From: JAPOUP01 sp965201085
Lineage (GTDB): Bacteria; Pseudomonadota; Alphaproteobacteria; Rhodobacterales; Rhodobacteraceae
NCBI GenBank assembly: GCA_965201085.1
Contig: CBDAVS010000035.1
Coordinates: forward strand, 19,839 to 83,838
Direction of reading: 5' to 3'
Length of the DNA stretch: 64,000 bases
In this document: positions 1-8,787 of the stretch, piece after piece
How the letters are laid out: the number at the start of each line of letters is the position of its first letter
Numbering within the stretch: the first letter of the stretch is position 1
Notes under the pieces: model-generated
The model's database searches: none
The model's input: the letters and a program-made list of their open reading frames with translations, nothing else
What the model was told of the DNA's origin: nothing
Program-made: the position numbers and the translations under genes

Positions 1-1
1 C

Positions 2-25
2 CAGAATGCCTGGTCCCGAGCATAA
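2..25 (+). CDS. coxM: Possible C-terminal tail of CoxM (CO dehydrogenase medium, FAD subunit), cut by window edge
   Basis: Frame 2 reads seven codons ending QNAWSRA and then TAA at 23-25, just ahead of coxS. The usual order is coxM-coxS-coxL, so the end of coxM is expected here. Seven residues cannot identify a protein; the call rests on position alone. Confidence 0.25.
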   Translation, partial: QNAWSRA

Positions 26-36
26 TGGAGGGTGCG

Positions 37-531
37 ATGACCAAGAAAATGCACATAAAACTCAAGGTAAATGGCGAGAATCGGGAGTTTCTCGCCGAGC
101 CCCGCGAATTGCTGGTCCATGCGCTGCGCGAACGTCTGAACCTGACGGGAGCACATGTGGGGTGCGAAACTTCGCATTGCGGAGCCTGCACCGTTACGCT
201 CAACGGCAAATCGGTCAAGTCCTGTACCATGTTCGTAGCCCAAGCGAACGGGGCTGAGATAACGACGATCGAAGGGCTTGGCAGCCACGACTCGCTTCAT
301 GTCCTGCAGGAAGCCTTTCGGGAACACCACGGCCTTCAGTGCGGATACTGCACGCCAGGCATGATCGCGCGGGCGTCCAGGTTTCTTGAGGAAAACCCTC
401 GGCCGACTGAGCGGGATATCCGCTTCGGCATGTCGGGCAACATCTGTCGCTGCACGGGTTATCAGAACATCGTCAAAGCCATTTTCGCTGCCGTGCGCGA
501 GATGGATACAGGTAAGGAGGCCACGGAATGA
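37..531 (+). CDS. coxS: CO dehydrogenase small subunit, 2Fe-2S protein
   Basis: The 164-residue iron-sulfur subunit of aerobic CO dehydrogenase passes electrons from the molybdenum centre to the FAD subunit at the inner membrane. The N-terminal plant-ferredoxin-like cluster has Cys43, Cys48, Cys51 and Cys63. The C-terminal helical cluster has Cys102, Cys105, Cys137 and Cys139 in the motifs CGYCTPG and CRCTGY. The ATG at 37 is chosen over the in-frame ATG at 25 because GGAGG at 27-31 sits five bases before it. The stop overlaps the coxL start by four bases. By itself the sequence only shows the xanthine-oxidase small-subunit family; the form I CoxL next to it makes it CoxS. Confidence 0.93.
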   Translation: MTKKMHIKLKVNGENREFLAEPRELLVHALRERLNLTGAHVGCETSHCGACTVTLNGKSVKSCTMFVAQANGAEITTIEGLGSHDSLHVLQEAFREHHGLQCGYCTPGMIARASRFLEENPRPTERDIRFGMSGNICRCTGYQNIVKAIFAAVREMDTGKEATE

Positions 532-2945
532 ACGACATGACGCCGGACCGCACCCAACGCGCCGATAGCCTGAAAGGCCTTGGCTGCTCGCGCAAACGCG
601 TTGAGGACATACGCTTCGTCCTTGGCAAAGGTAACTATGTCGACGACATCAAACTCCCGGACATGCTACACGGTGATTTCGTGCGCTCACCGTTCGCCCA
701 CGCCCGGGTCGTATCGATCGATAAGGATGCGGCGCTGGCGATGGATGGGGTCGTCGCCGTGCTGACCGCCGAGGATCTGGCGCCGCTTAATCTGCATTGG
801 ATGCCCACGCTCGCCGGCGACAAACAAATGGTGCTGGCGGACGGCAAGGTGCTGTTCCAAGGGCAGGAAGTCGCGTTCGTCGTCGCCCGAGACAGGTACA
901 TCGCCGCCGATGCGGTGGAATGCGTGGTCGTTGAATACGAGGAGCTCCCCGTAATCACGGATCCCTTCGAGGCACTGAGCTCGGACGTGGTTCTGCGTGA
1001 GGATCTCGAGGGCAGTGCCGAAGGCGCACACGGACCCCGCCGGCACCACAATCATATATTCACCTGGGAGGTCGGTGATAAAACCGCGACCGAACAGGTA
1101 CTTGCCGAGGCCGATGTGGTGGCGGAGGAAATGATCCATTACCACCGCACGCATCCCTGCCCGCTGGAGACCTGCGGTACGGTGGCGTATATGGATAAGG
1201 TTAACGGGAAACTGACCCTTTGGGGCACGTTCCAGGCACCGCATGCGATCCGCACCGTGGTTTCCCTGATCTCGGGCCTCGAAGAGCACAACATCCGGGT
1301 CATATCTCCCGATATAGGTGGCGGTTTCGGCAACAAGGTGGGCGCCTATCCAGGATATGTGTGTTCGGTCGTGTCTTCGATCGTAACCGGCCAGCCGGTC
1401 AAGTGGGTCGAGGATCGGATGGAAAACCTCATGACCACGGCCTTCGCGCGCGACTATTGGATGAAAGGCAGGATCGCCGCCACCAAGGAGGGCCGGATCA
1501 CGGGCCTTTGGTGCCGCACCACCGCCGATCACGGCGGATTCGACGCCTGCGCCGACCCGACCAAATTCCCGGCGGGGTTCATGAATATCTGCACCGGCTC
1601 CTACGACATCCCGACCGCGTATCTGTCGGTCGACGGTGTCTACACCAACAAGGCACCGGGAGGCGTGGCCTACCGTTGTTCTTTCCGGGTGACCGAGGCG
1701 GCTTATTTCATCGAACGGATGATCGAGGTTCTGGCGATCGAACTAAACATGGATTCGGCTGAACTGCGAAGGATCAACTTCATAAAACCGGAACAGTTTC
1801 CCTACCACTCCGCTCTCGGCTGGGAGTATGATTCGGGTGACTATCACACCGCCTGGGACAGGGCGTTGCAGGCAGTCGATTACGCGGGTCTGCGTAAGGA
1901 ACAGGCGGAACGGATCGAAGCGTTCAGGCGCGGAGAGACACGCCGACTGCTTGGCATCGGGCTCGCGCATTTCACCGAAATCGTAGGCGCGGGTCCCGTC
2001 AAGAACTGTGATATCCTCGGACTTGGCATGTTCGACAGCTGCGAGATCCGCATCCACCCAACGGGGTCGGCGGTCGCGCGTCTGGGCACGATCTCCCAGG
2101 GTCAGGGACATGAGACGACATTCGCGCAGATCCTAGCCTCGGAGATCGGGCTTCCAGCCGATTCCATTACCGTCGAGGAAGGCGATACCGACACTGCGCC
2201 CTATGGACTCGGCACCTATGGGTCGCGCTCGACTCCGGTCGCCGGAGCGGCGACAGCGATGGCGGGTCGCAAGATCCGCGCCAAGGCGCAGATGATCGCG
2301 GCCTATCTGCTGGAGGTTCATGATGGCGATGTGGAATTCGATGTGGACCGTTTTGCGGTAAAGGGTGCACCGGAGCGCTTCAAGACCATGAAGGAAATCG
2401 CCTTCGCCGCCTATAACCAGGCCATTCCCGGGATCGAACCGGGACTGGAGGCGGTGAGTTACTACGATCCACCGAATATGACCTTTCCCTTCGGGGCCTA
2501 TGTCTGCGTCATGGAGATCGATGTCGATACGGGCGAGCATGAGATCCGGCAATTCTACGCGCTGGATGACTGCGGCACGCGGATCAACCCGATGATCATC
2601 GAAGGTCAGGTGCATGGAGGACTGACCGAGGCTTTGGCGATCGCCATGGGGCAGGAAATCGCCTATGACGACATGGGCAACCTTAAGACCGCCACCTTGA
2701 TGGACTTTTTCCTACCAACGGCATGGGAGACGCCGAACTACACCACCGATCATACCGTCACACCCAGCCCGCATCATCCGATCGGAGCCAAGGGTGTCGG
2801 CGAAAGTCCGAACGTTGGTGGCGTACCCGCTTTCTCCAACGCGGTACACGACGCATTCCGCGCGTTCGGCCTGCGCCAAAGCCATATGCCCCACGATCAC
2901 TGGCGGGTTTGGAAAGCAGCCAACGAACTCGGCCTGCATGACTGA
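528..2945 (+). CDS. coxL: Aerobic CO dehydrogenase large subunit, form I
   Basis: The 805-residue molybdopterin-cytosine-dinucleotide subunit oxidises CO with water to CO2. It carries AYRCSFR at residues 381-387, which fits the AYXCSFR active-site loop that marks form I (bona fide) CoxL; Cys384 would be the copper-binding cysteine. The C-terminal GVGES contains the expected catalytic glutamate. Length is normal for the family. It overlaps coxS by four bases (ATGA) and coxD by eight. Form II homologues, of uncertain substrate, lack this loop, so CO oxidation is a strong inference. Confidence 0.96.
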   Translation: MNDMTPDRTQRADSLKGLGCSRKRVEDIRFVLGKGNYVDDIKLPDMLHGDFVRSPFAHARVVSIDKDAALAMDGVVAVLTAEDLAPLNLHWMPTLAGDKQMVLADGKVLFQGQEVAFVVARDRYIAADAVECVVVEYEELPVITDPFEALSSDVVLREDLEGSAEGAHGPRRHHNHIFTWEVGDKTATEQVLAEADVVAEEMIHYHRTHPCPLETCGTVAYMDKVNGKLTLWGTFQAPHAIRTVVSLISGLEEHNIRVISPDIGGGFGNKVGAYPGYVCSVVSSIVTGQPVKWVEDRMENLMTTAFARDYWMKGRIAATKEGRITGLWCRTTADHGGFDACADPTKFPAGFMNICTGSYDIPTAYLSVDGVYTNKAPGGVAYRCSFRVTEAAYFIERMIEVLAIELNMDSAELRRINFIKPEQFPYHSALGWEYDSGDYHTAWDRALQAVDYAGLRKEQAERIEAFRRGETRRLLGIGLAHFTEIVGAGPVKNCDILGLGMFDSCEIRIHPTGSAVARLGTISQGQGHETTFAQILASEIGLPADSITVEEGDTDTAPYGLGTYGSRSTPVAGAATAMAGRKIRAKAQMIAAYLLEVHDGDVEFDVDRFAVKGAPERFKTMKEIAFAAYNQAIPGIEPGLEAVSYYDPPNMTFPFGAYVCVMEIDVDTGEHEIRQFYALDDCGTRINPMIIEGQVHGGLTEALAIAMGQEIAYDDMGNLKTATLMDFFLPTAWETPNYTTDHTVTPSPHHPIGAKGVGESPNVGGVPAFSNAVHDAFRAFGLRQSHMPHDHWRVWKAANELGLHD

Positions 2946-3873
2946 TCGGTCGCCGGGTGGCCCGGTTGGGCCATCCGGCGCGGCACCTCGCTTGGTCAAG
3001 GACTGGAAGTCGCTGCGATCCGCGATGGCGGAGCATGGGTATGTCGCCGGTGAAAACCTGGCGATGGCGGCGTATCTGTCGCTCGTGCTTGGGCGGTCGC
3101 TTCTGCTTGAAGGCGCCGCCGGTGTCGGAAAGACGGAAGTCGCCAGGGTTCTGGCCCTAGTTCGGAACACACAGCTGATCCGTCTGCAATGCTACGAGGG
3201 CTTGGACGCGTCGCAGGCGATCTATGAATGGAATTACCAGCGCCAGCTGCTTTCGATTCGGGCAGCGGCGGAGGACGGCGAAACGGGCCGTGCCGTCGAG
3301 GAAAGGATATTCTCCGAAGACTTCCTTCTGCAGCGTCCGCTGCTGAGGGCTATCCGGCAGGAGCATCCGCCGATCCTACTGATCGATGAGGTTGACCGGG
3401 CCGATGAAGAATTCGAAGCCTATCTGCTTGAGGTCCTGTCGGATTTTCAGATCACGATACCCGAACTTGGCACCATCGGCGCAAAATCGCGACCGCATGT
3501 GATCGTGACCGCGAACGGCACCCGGGACCTGAGCGACGCCTTGAGGCGGAGGTGTCTCTACGCCCATCTGGACTATCCGGATCGAGCTACCGAACTGGCG
3601 ATACTCCACGCGCGTCGCCCTTCGTTGGAGGCGGGATTGGCCGTACAGATCGTCGGATTCGTACAGTCCCTTCGCAAGGAGGATCTGGAGAAAAAACCAG
3701 GCATCGCCGAGATGCTGGACTTCGCTTCCGCGTTGATGGGTCTGGGAATCAACGATCTGAGTGACGATCCCACCGTTCTGCAGGCGACGCTGTCGACTCT
3801 CCTCAAGACGCGGAGTGACCGCGAAGCGGTGCCCGATGAAGTCGCGCTCCGTCTGGCGGGACGGGCCGCATGA
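2938..3873 (+). CDS. coxD: CoxD, MoxR-type AAA+ ATPase for CO dehydrogenase maturation
   Basis: The 311-residue AAA+ protein has a Walker A GAAGVGKT at residues 59-66 and a Walker B LLIDEVD with Asp150 and Glu151. In Oligotropha, CoxD is the membrane-associated chaperone needed to build the CuSMo cluster of CoxL. The start ATG at 2938 lies inside the last codons of coxL, giving an eight-base overlap; upstream in-frame starts would lie deep within coxL. It couples to coxE by an ATGA overlap, the usual MoxR-ATPase and VWA-protein pairing. Confidence 0.92.
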   Translation: MTDRSPGGPVGPSGAAPRLVKDWKSLRSAMAEHGYVAGENLAMAAYLSLVLGRSLLLEGAAGVGKTEVARVLALVRNTQLIRLQCYEGLDASQAIYEWNYQRQLLSIRAAAEDGETGRAVEERIFSEDFLLQRPLLRAIRQEHPPILLIDEVDRADEEFEAYLLEVLSDFQITIPELGTIGAKSRPHVIVTANGTRDLSDALRRRCLYAHLDYPDRATELAILHARRPSLEAGLAVQIVGFVQSLRKEDLEKKPGIAEMLDFASALMGLGINDLSDDPTVLQATLSTLLKTRSDREAVPDEVALRLAGRAA

Positions 3874-5045
3874 GCCGGGTGACGAAATTCGCCGCCCGTG
3901 ATTTGGGACCAGCGGCGCGAATAGCGGGATTTCTCGCGCATCTTCGGGCCAATGGTATCGGCCTGGGCGTCGAGGACATGGAGCTTTCCCTGCTGGCGCT
4001 GACGCATGCTGAACCGGCCAGCCCGGAAGAGGCTCGACGGGCGCTTAAAGCGGTCTGCACGGGTTCTCCGGAAGATTATGGGCGCTTTGATGATCTATTC
4101 AACGCGTACTGGCTGAATGGAGGTCGGGTAAGGAGGAAATCCGTGCCTTCGACCGACATGAAAGGAGTGAATTCGTCAGGTGAGGCGTCGACGCGGAATC
4201 CGACAGGATGCGCCGGACGCCGGAATGAAGCGGATGGAGGCGAAGGTTCCGCCGAGTCGGAGAGCAAAGGCAAGCTGGTGGCCGGTGCGATGAAGACCGG
4301 AATGCGTCGGGACCTCCGCGAATTGCTGGCACCCGACGACGTTGCCGAGGCCGAACGCATCGCCCGACGTCTGGGGGCCGCGCTTCGTGACCGGCTTTCC
4401 CGCCGACGCATCGCCGCACGGCGTGGCGATCGGATTCACTTCCGTAAATTGATGCGTCAGAGCCTCTCGACCGGCGGAGAGCCGTTGCACCTCCCCCGCA
4501 AACGTCGGCCCGACCGTCCGGTCAAGCTCGTCGCGCTCTGCGATGTTTCGGGATCCATGTCAGTTTATTCAAAGGTTTACCTGGCGTTTATCGCCGGTCT
4601 GATCCGGACCGACGACACGACAGATGCCTATCTTTTTCACACCCGATTGGTTCGTATAACCGGCGCTCTACGCGACGGCGATACCGTGCGATGGCTCACG
4701 CGGCTCTCTTTGTTGGTCGATGGCTATGGCGGTGGATCGAGGATCGGTGCGTCGCTCCACCTGTTTGCCCGCACCTATGCACGTCGCTTCGTTGACGGCC
4801 GCACGGTCGTGATCGTCATGTCAGACGGCTATGACACCGATCCACCGGAACTATTGGGCGATGCGATGGCCGCACTGAAGAAGCGTGGCTGCAGGATCGT
4901 TTGGCTCAACCCGCTCATGGGATGGGAAAGTTACGAGCCGGTTGCGCGCGGCATGGCGTTCGCGCTCCCCTATCTGGACCTGTTCCAGCCAGCGAACAGG
5001 CTGGGCGATCTGGCAGAACTCGAACATAGTCTGGTGCGCCTGTGA
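3870..5045 (+). CDS. coxE: CoxE, von Willebrand factor A domain protein
   Basis: The 391-residue protein has a C-terminal VWA-like domain with the MIDAS sequence DVSGS at 225-229 and a later MSDGYDT segment. CoxE works with the CoxD ATPase in late assembly of the copper side of the CO dehydrogenase active site. The N-terminal half is the charged CoxE region, and its middle part (about residues 90-135) is low-complexity and poorly conserved. The start overlaps coxD and the stop overlaps coxF. Confidence 0.92.
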   Translation: MSRVTKFAARDLGPAARIAGFLAHLRANGIGLGVEDMELSLLALTHAEPASPEEARRALKAVCTGSPEDYGRFDDLFNAYWLNGGRVRRKSVPSTDMKGVNSSGEASTRNPTGCAGRRNEADGGEGSAESESKGKLVAGAMKTGMRRDLRELLAPDDVAEAERIARRLGAALRDRLSRRRIAARRGDRIHFRKLMRQSLSTGGEPLHLPRKRRPDRPVKLVALCDVSGSMSVYSKVYLAFIAGLIRTDDTTDAYLFHTRLVRITGALRDGDTVRWLTRLSLLVDGYGGGSRIGASLHLFARTYARRFVDGRTVVIVMSDGYDTDPPELLGDAMAALKKRGCRIVWLNPLMGWESYEPVARGMAFALPYLDLFQPANRLGDLAELEHSLVRL

Positions 5046-5851
5046 CTCCGGTCGAATTGGCGGATGGCGATTTCGCCGATCTGGTCCGGGGATTACGGAA
5101 CCGGGGCGAACCCTTCGCGGTCGCGACGGTCATCCGAACCACTGGACCTACAGCGGCCAAACCCGGTTCCAAAGCCCTTCTTGACGCGAACGGGATGATC
5201 CTGAAGGGCTGGGTCGGCGGCGGGTGCGTAAGGGGCGCCATGACGGATGCCGTGGCAAGGGCCAGGGAAAGCGGCCAGCCGCAGCTTGTTTACATCCGAC
5301 CACAGGATGCGCTTGATGAGAAGGGGGTTTCGGATGGTGAGGTCGTGCAGGGAGTCCGCTTCGCCAGCAATGGGTGTCCTTCACATGGTTCCGCTGACAT
5401 ATTTGTGGAGATGGTGCTGCCGCGCCCCGAACTCCTGATCTATGGTGAGTCACCCGTCGCACTGGCGCTGGCCCGCCTTGCCAGCGGTCTTGACTGGTTG
5501 GTTGTGGAGGTGGATTCTAAATCGATGCTCGAACCCGAAATGTCCGGGCAGGTCCGCATGGTGGTCATCGCCACACAGGGCAAGGGAGATCTGGCCGCCC
5601 TACGTTCGGCCCTCGCCGGGAACGCGGATTTCGTCGCCATGGTCGCCAGCAAGCGCAAATTTTCGGCACTTGCACGGAAACTGGTGGATGATGGAGTGCC
5701 CGAAGAGCTGGTCCACGGGATTCAGGTTCCCGCCGGAATTCCGATTGACGCGGTCACGCCCGACGAAATAGCCCTGTCCATCCTCGCGCAGCTGACCTCC
5801 AAGCGTCGCCGTCATTTCCGTGACCGTGAAGGAATGGATTACCATCGTTAG
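5042..5851 (+). CDS. coxF: CoxF, XdhC/CoxI family maturation factor
   Basis: The 269-residue protein has an N-terminal XdhC/CoxI segment with PGSKALLD, GGGC and SNGCPSHG, followed by a Rossmann-like C-terminal domain (LIYGESPVALALARLA). Family members bind and sulfurate the molybdenum cofactor for xanthine-oxidase-type enzymes; in cox clusters the gene is coxF. The start is GTG at 5042, overlapping the coxE stop. The operon ends here: no coxG or coxI is found before the IS nest at 6497, so later cox genes are elsewhere or lost. Confidence 0.88.
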   Translation: MTPVELADGDFADLVRGLRNRGEPFAVATVIRTTGPTAAKPGSKALLDANGMILKGWVGGGCVRGAMTDAVARARESGQPQLVYIRPQDALDEKGVSDGEVVQGVRFASNGCPSHGSADIFVEMVLPRPELLIYGESPVALALARLASGLDWLVVEVDSKSMLEPEMSGQVRMVVIATQGKGDLAALRSALAGNADFVAMVASKRKFSALARKLVDDGVPEELVHGIQVPAGIPIDAVTPDEIALSILAQLTSKRRRHFRDREGMDYHR

Positions 5852-6496
5852 CGGATTCTGAGGCAAAGGATGCATCGCTCAGCGCTATGAACCTTACCTT
5901 TGCGGCATCGGCGTCTTACGCTTCCATTCAACATCGGGTCATGTGGGGATTATTGTGATCCGAATCGGAGTTTCGGCAAAGCGGTCGCAGCAACGAATGT
6001 CGAATTCTCCATGTAATCAGGTCGGACGACGTACTGGTCACCGTGACGCGAGCCTCACTGTGAATTCTCCATCGCATTGTCGCAGAGCCATCGCTTGCGC
6101 CCTTAGAACGGCAAACCACTCGGAGCGTTGATGGGTCTGATGTGCAACAGATTGCAGTGATTCAATTTTTTGGCGACCGACGTATGTTCAGGAACTCCGG
6201 TCAAGGTACGGGTCAGCCGCCCGGGAACGCGGCCAGCACCCGCTCAACGCTTTCCGCGTCGAGTACCGCATCGGCCCACGCGTCACTTCCTGCGCGGACG
6301 CCGCAAGAACACGCGGCCGAACGCCTAACGGCAGATTCCCGAAGCGTCGGAACGGCGGACGAAGAAGCACTACCACGCGGCCCTGCTCCCGGAATTCCTC
6401 GGCCATCGTTTCCATGACCAACTCCCGGTCCTTCGGACGCGCCTCGTGTCCGATGCCATCCAGTTCCTCCACCCGGATTTCCATGACATGTAAGAT
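5852..6496. other. Non-coding gap between coxF and the first IS nest
   Basis: No recognisable gene. An 11-base direct repeat (gaattctccat) occurs near 6003 and 6062. On the minus strand 6188-6487 stays open and encodes an Arg-rich peptide (includes EELDGIGHEARPKDREL) that I cannot assign; its open frame runs into the ISNCY end, so it may be an old gene fragment. Base composition here is ordinary, unlike the IS copies beside it. Confidence 0.4.
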
Positions 6497-7781
6497 AGTG
6501 TCTGCCAGAAAACCCCGTGTTTTTCCGGGGATCGGGCCGAATCCGGCGGATTCCGGCTTCACGGGACCCTAGCCGGGCCCGTCGGAGCGCCGCCCGGGGC
6601 TTCGACGGGACGGCCAGTGGCGGGAACATATGATGAACATCCGGGCCTCCGCCGGCCCGCGGGCACGCCGGTCCGGGTCCCGCAGCGGCGGGGCCTTCCA
6701 TGGGCCGGTTTACCGGTGGACGCCCCGGTCAGGCGGCGGCGGGGAGCACGGGGCGCTCCCTCGCCGGCGGCATCAGGCCGAGGCGGTGGACGTTCGCGGC
6801 CAGCACCGCCAGCGCCACGGCTCCGGCGAAACCCTCCTTTCCGTAGCTCCCCACCCGGTCGAGGCAACGGTACTCCAGGTTGTTGATGGCTAATCCCCCG
6901 GCGGCGTGGACGCGCCGCGCCCCGCGGAACGCCTCCCCGCCTTCCCGGGCGCGGTCCGCCTTTGACAGCCTGCCCCTGCGGGGCATGGCGTCGGCCCCGG
7001 CATCCCGGCAGGCCCCAGCCGGTCCGGGGGGCTGTGCGGACCGCGGTCGAAGCTCACCACCGACAGGTCGGGGAACCGGGCCCGCGCCTCCCCGCCCATG
7101 GGGACCGCCACGTCCACGTCGTTCCCCTCCCGCATGACGGAACGGTGCGGGAGGAATCCGTGACGGTCCTCAGGGACGCGGACGGGGACGCCGGGCTCCA
7201 CCGGGACCCCGGCCTTTCCCTTCGATATCCAGCGGGTGTGCGGCCCGGATATCGGGTGCACCTTCCCGCGGTGCGGGACCGTCCCTCCCTTCAGGATCCG
7301 CCGTCCGGTCAGGTCCGCCCGGGGCCTGACATGGCCGATGAAGCCCCGGATACTGTCCGATGGGCCCGGGATACCCAACCTGCCGTCGATCTCCGCGCGG
7401 CTGGCCTCCGCCCTGTCCGCCAGCTTCAGGGCGAGCCGGAGCGGCGCCTCCACGTCCCTCGGGCGCGGGTTGACGAGCCGTGACCTGGCGACACCGGGAT
7501 AGAGCCTTCGGAGCTGTCCGCAAAGGTATTCCTTCCGCCGCCAGCCGGGTGGCCCCAGCCCCCCGCAGGCCCGGGACGTGTCCCGGACCATGCACCGCGC
7601 CGCGTCCATCGGCAGGCTGCGGTCGGTCGGATGGTGGACGTCGGTCCCGGCCACGAAGGAATGACGGTGGCCGCGCGACGCGGCGCTAGGCTTTTTTCCG
7701 GCCACCCCGTGGCCTGTCACTAACATGCACCTGACTAGAGATCGGATCCATGCTAATCGGGGACCATGTATATCGGTCTCA

Positions 7782-8787
7782 GAGTTTGAATCATAAGTCA
7801 CTGATATCATTAAACTATTGTTTTTCATGGAGTTGAGGCCCTCGCCACCCGCCTGGGCGGGAACCGGCAGGCGGCCAGCGTTCGTTCGTGCCTCACTCAC
7901 GCCCGGACCGGTGGCGCGTGATGCCTCACCCCGGATGCCGGCGGGTTCCCGCAGAGGCGCCCGCAGTCCTTCGACAGGCGGCGGCACCGGCCCATCCAGG
8001 CGAAGGTCCGCTCCACGACCCACCGGCGGCAGGGAACCGTGAACCCTTTGACATCCTCCGGTCTTTCGACGGTCCCGGTCACGTCCGGCAACCCCATCCC
8101 CCCAGGCCGCTCCCGCGGCTTCGGACCCGGGTGGCCACCGTCGGCGAACGGCCTGCACAACGTGGGTACCGTCTCCAGCGGCTCCGCGATCAGGTCCGGT
8201 GCGCCGTCCCGGTCCTGGATGTCGGCGGTGTGAACCGTCATGACGACCGGCGTGCCGCCGGCGTCCACGATCAGGTGCCTTTTCCTACCCTTCACCTTCC
8301 TGCCGGCGTGATGGCCGCGGGGCCCGCCGCTCTCCGCGGTCCTCACCGACCGGCTGTCGACCGGGGCGGCGGTCGGCTCCGCGGAGCGCCCCGAACACCA
8401 CCACGCGGGGTCCCGGAGACGATGCACGATACGCGCCAGGAGCCCGCTCCGCCGCCATGCGTGAAAATGGTTCCGGTCGGTGGAAAACGGTGGATATCCA
8501 GAGGGTAACGCGCGCCACTGGCATCCCGTGGACAGGATATACCGGACCGCGTCGAACACCGACCGAAGGTCGACCTCGCGCGGCCGTCCCATCCTTCCCT
8601 GCTTCGGAAGCATCGGCTCGACGACGGTCCATTCGGCGTCGGTCAGGTCATTTTGACTGTGGTCGTCCGGGCGCTTATGGAGCTGTTGGGTGGTCCTGTC
8701 CCAGGGCATGGCGATCTCCGGATTTGGGTAAACGGTCAATCTGGAATACCACATCCTGCGGGACCACTCAACTTATGGAACAAACTC
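7782..8787 (-). mobile_element. IS5-family (IS1031-like) element, copy D
   Basis: Ends read GAGTTTGAATCATAAGT and ACTTATGGAACAAACTC. The three-base target duplication TCA (7779-7781 and 8788-8790) fits the TNA duplication of the IS1031 group. It lies inside the IS4 element of copy 1, in minus orientation, at the same site that holds IS5 copies in the IS4 element at 60943. Confidence 0.9.
7897..8754 (-). pseudogene. IS5-family transposase, altered C-terminus, probably inactive
   Basis: The frame is open for 285 residues but the native start is probably the inner MPWDRTTQQ (about residue 16), since the first residues read terminal IS sequence. The N-terminal DUF4096-like region (DLTDAEWTVVEPMLP) and the DDE core are recognisable, but GGYAGPKL of the intact copy at 38420 reads GGHPGPKP here. 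The C-terminus is replaced by SGVRHHAPPVRA through an insertion of about 50 bases, shared with copies B, C and E. Confidence 0.8.

Noticed and set aside
1220..1762. Open frame inside coxL in another phase
   Set aside because: Shadow of coxL; no ribosome site and no family similarity.
6559..7137. Overlapping long open frames on both strands in IS regions
   Set aside because: They come from the lack of stop codons in very GC-rich IS DNA; residues are Arg/Pro/Gly/Ala-rich and only one frame per element matches a transposase.
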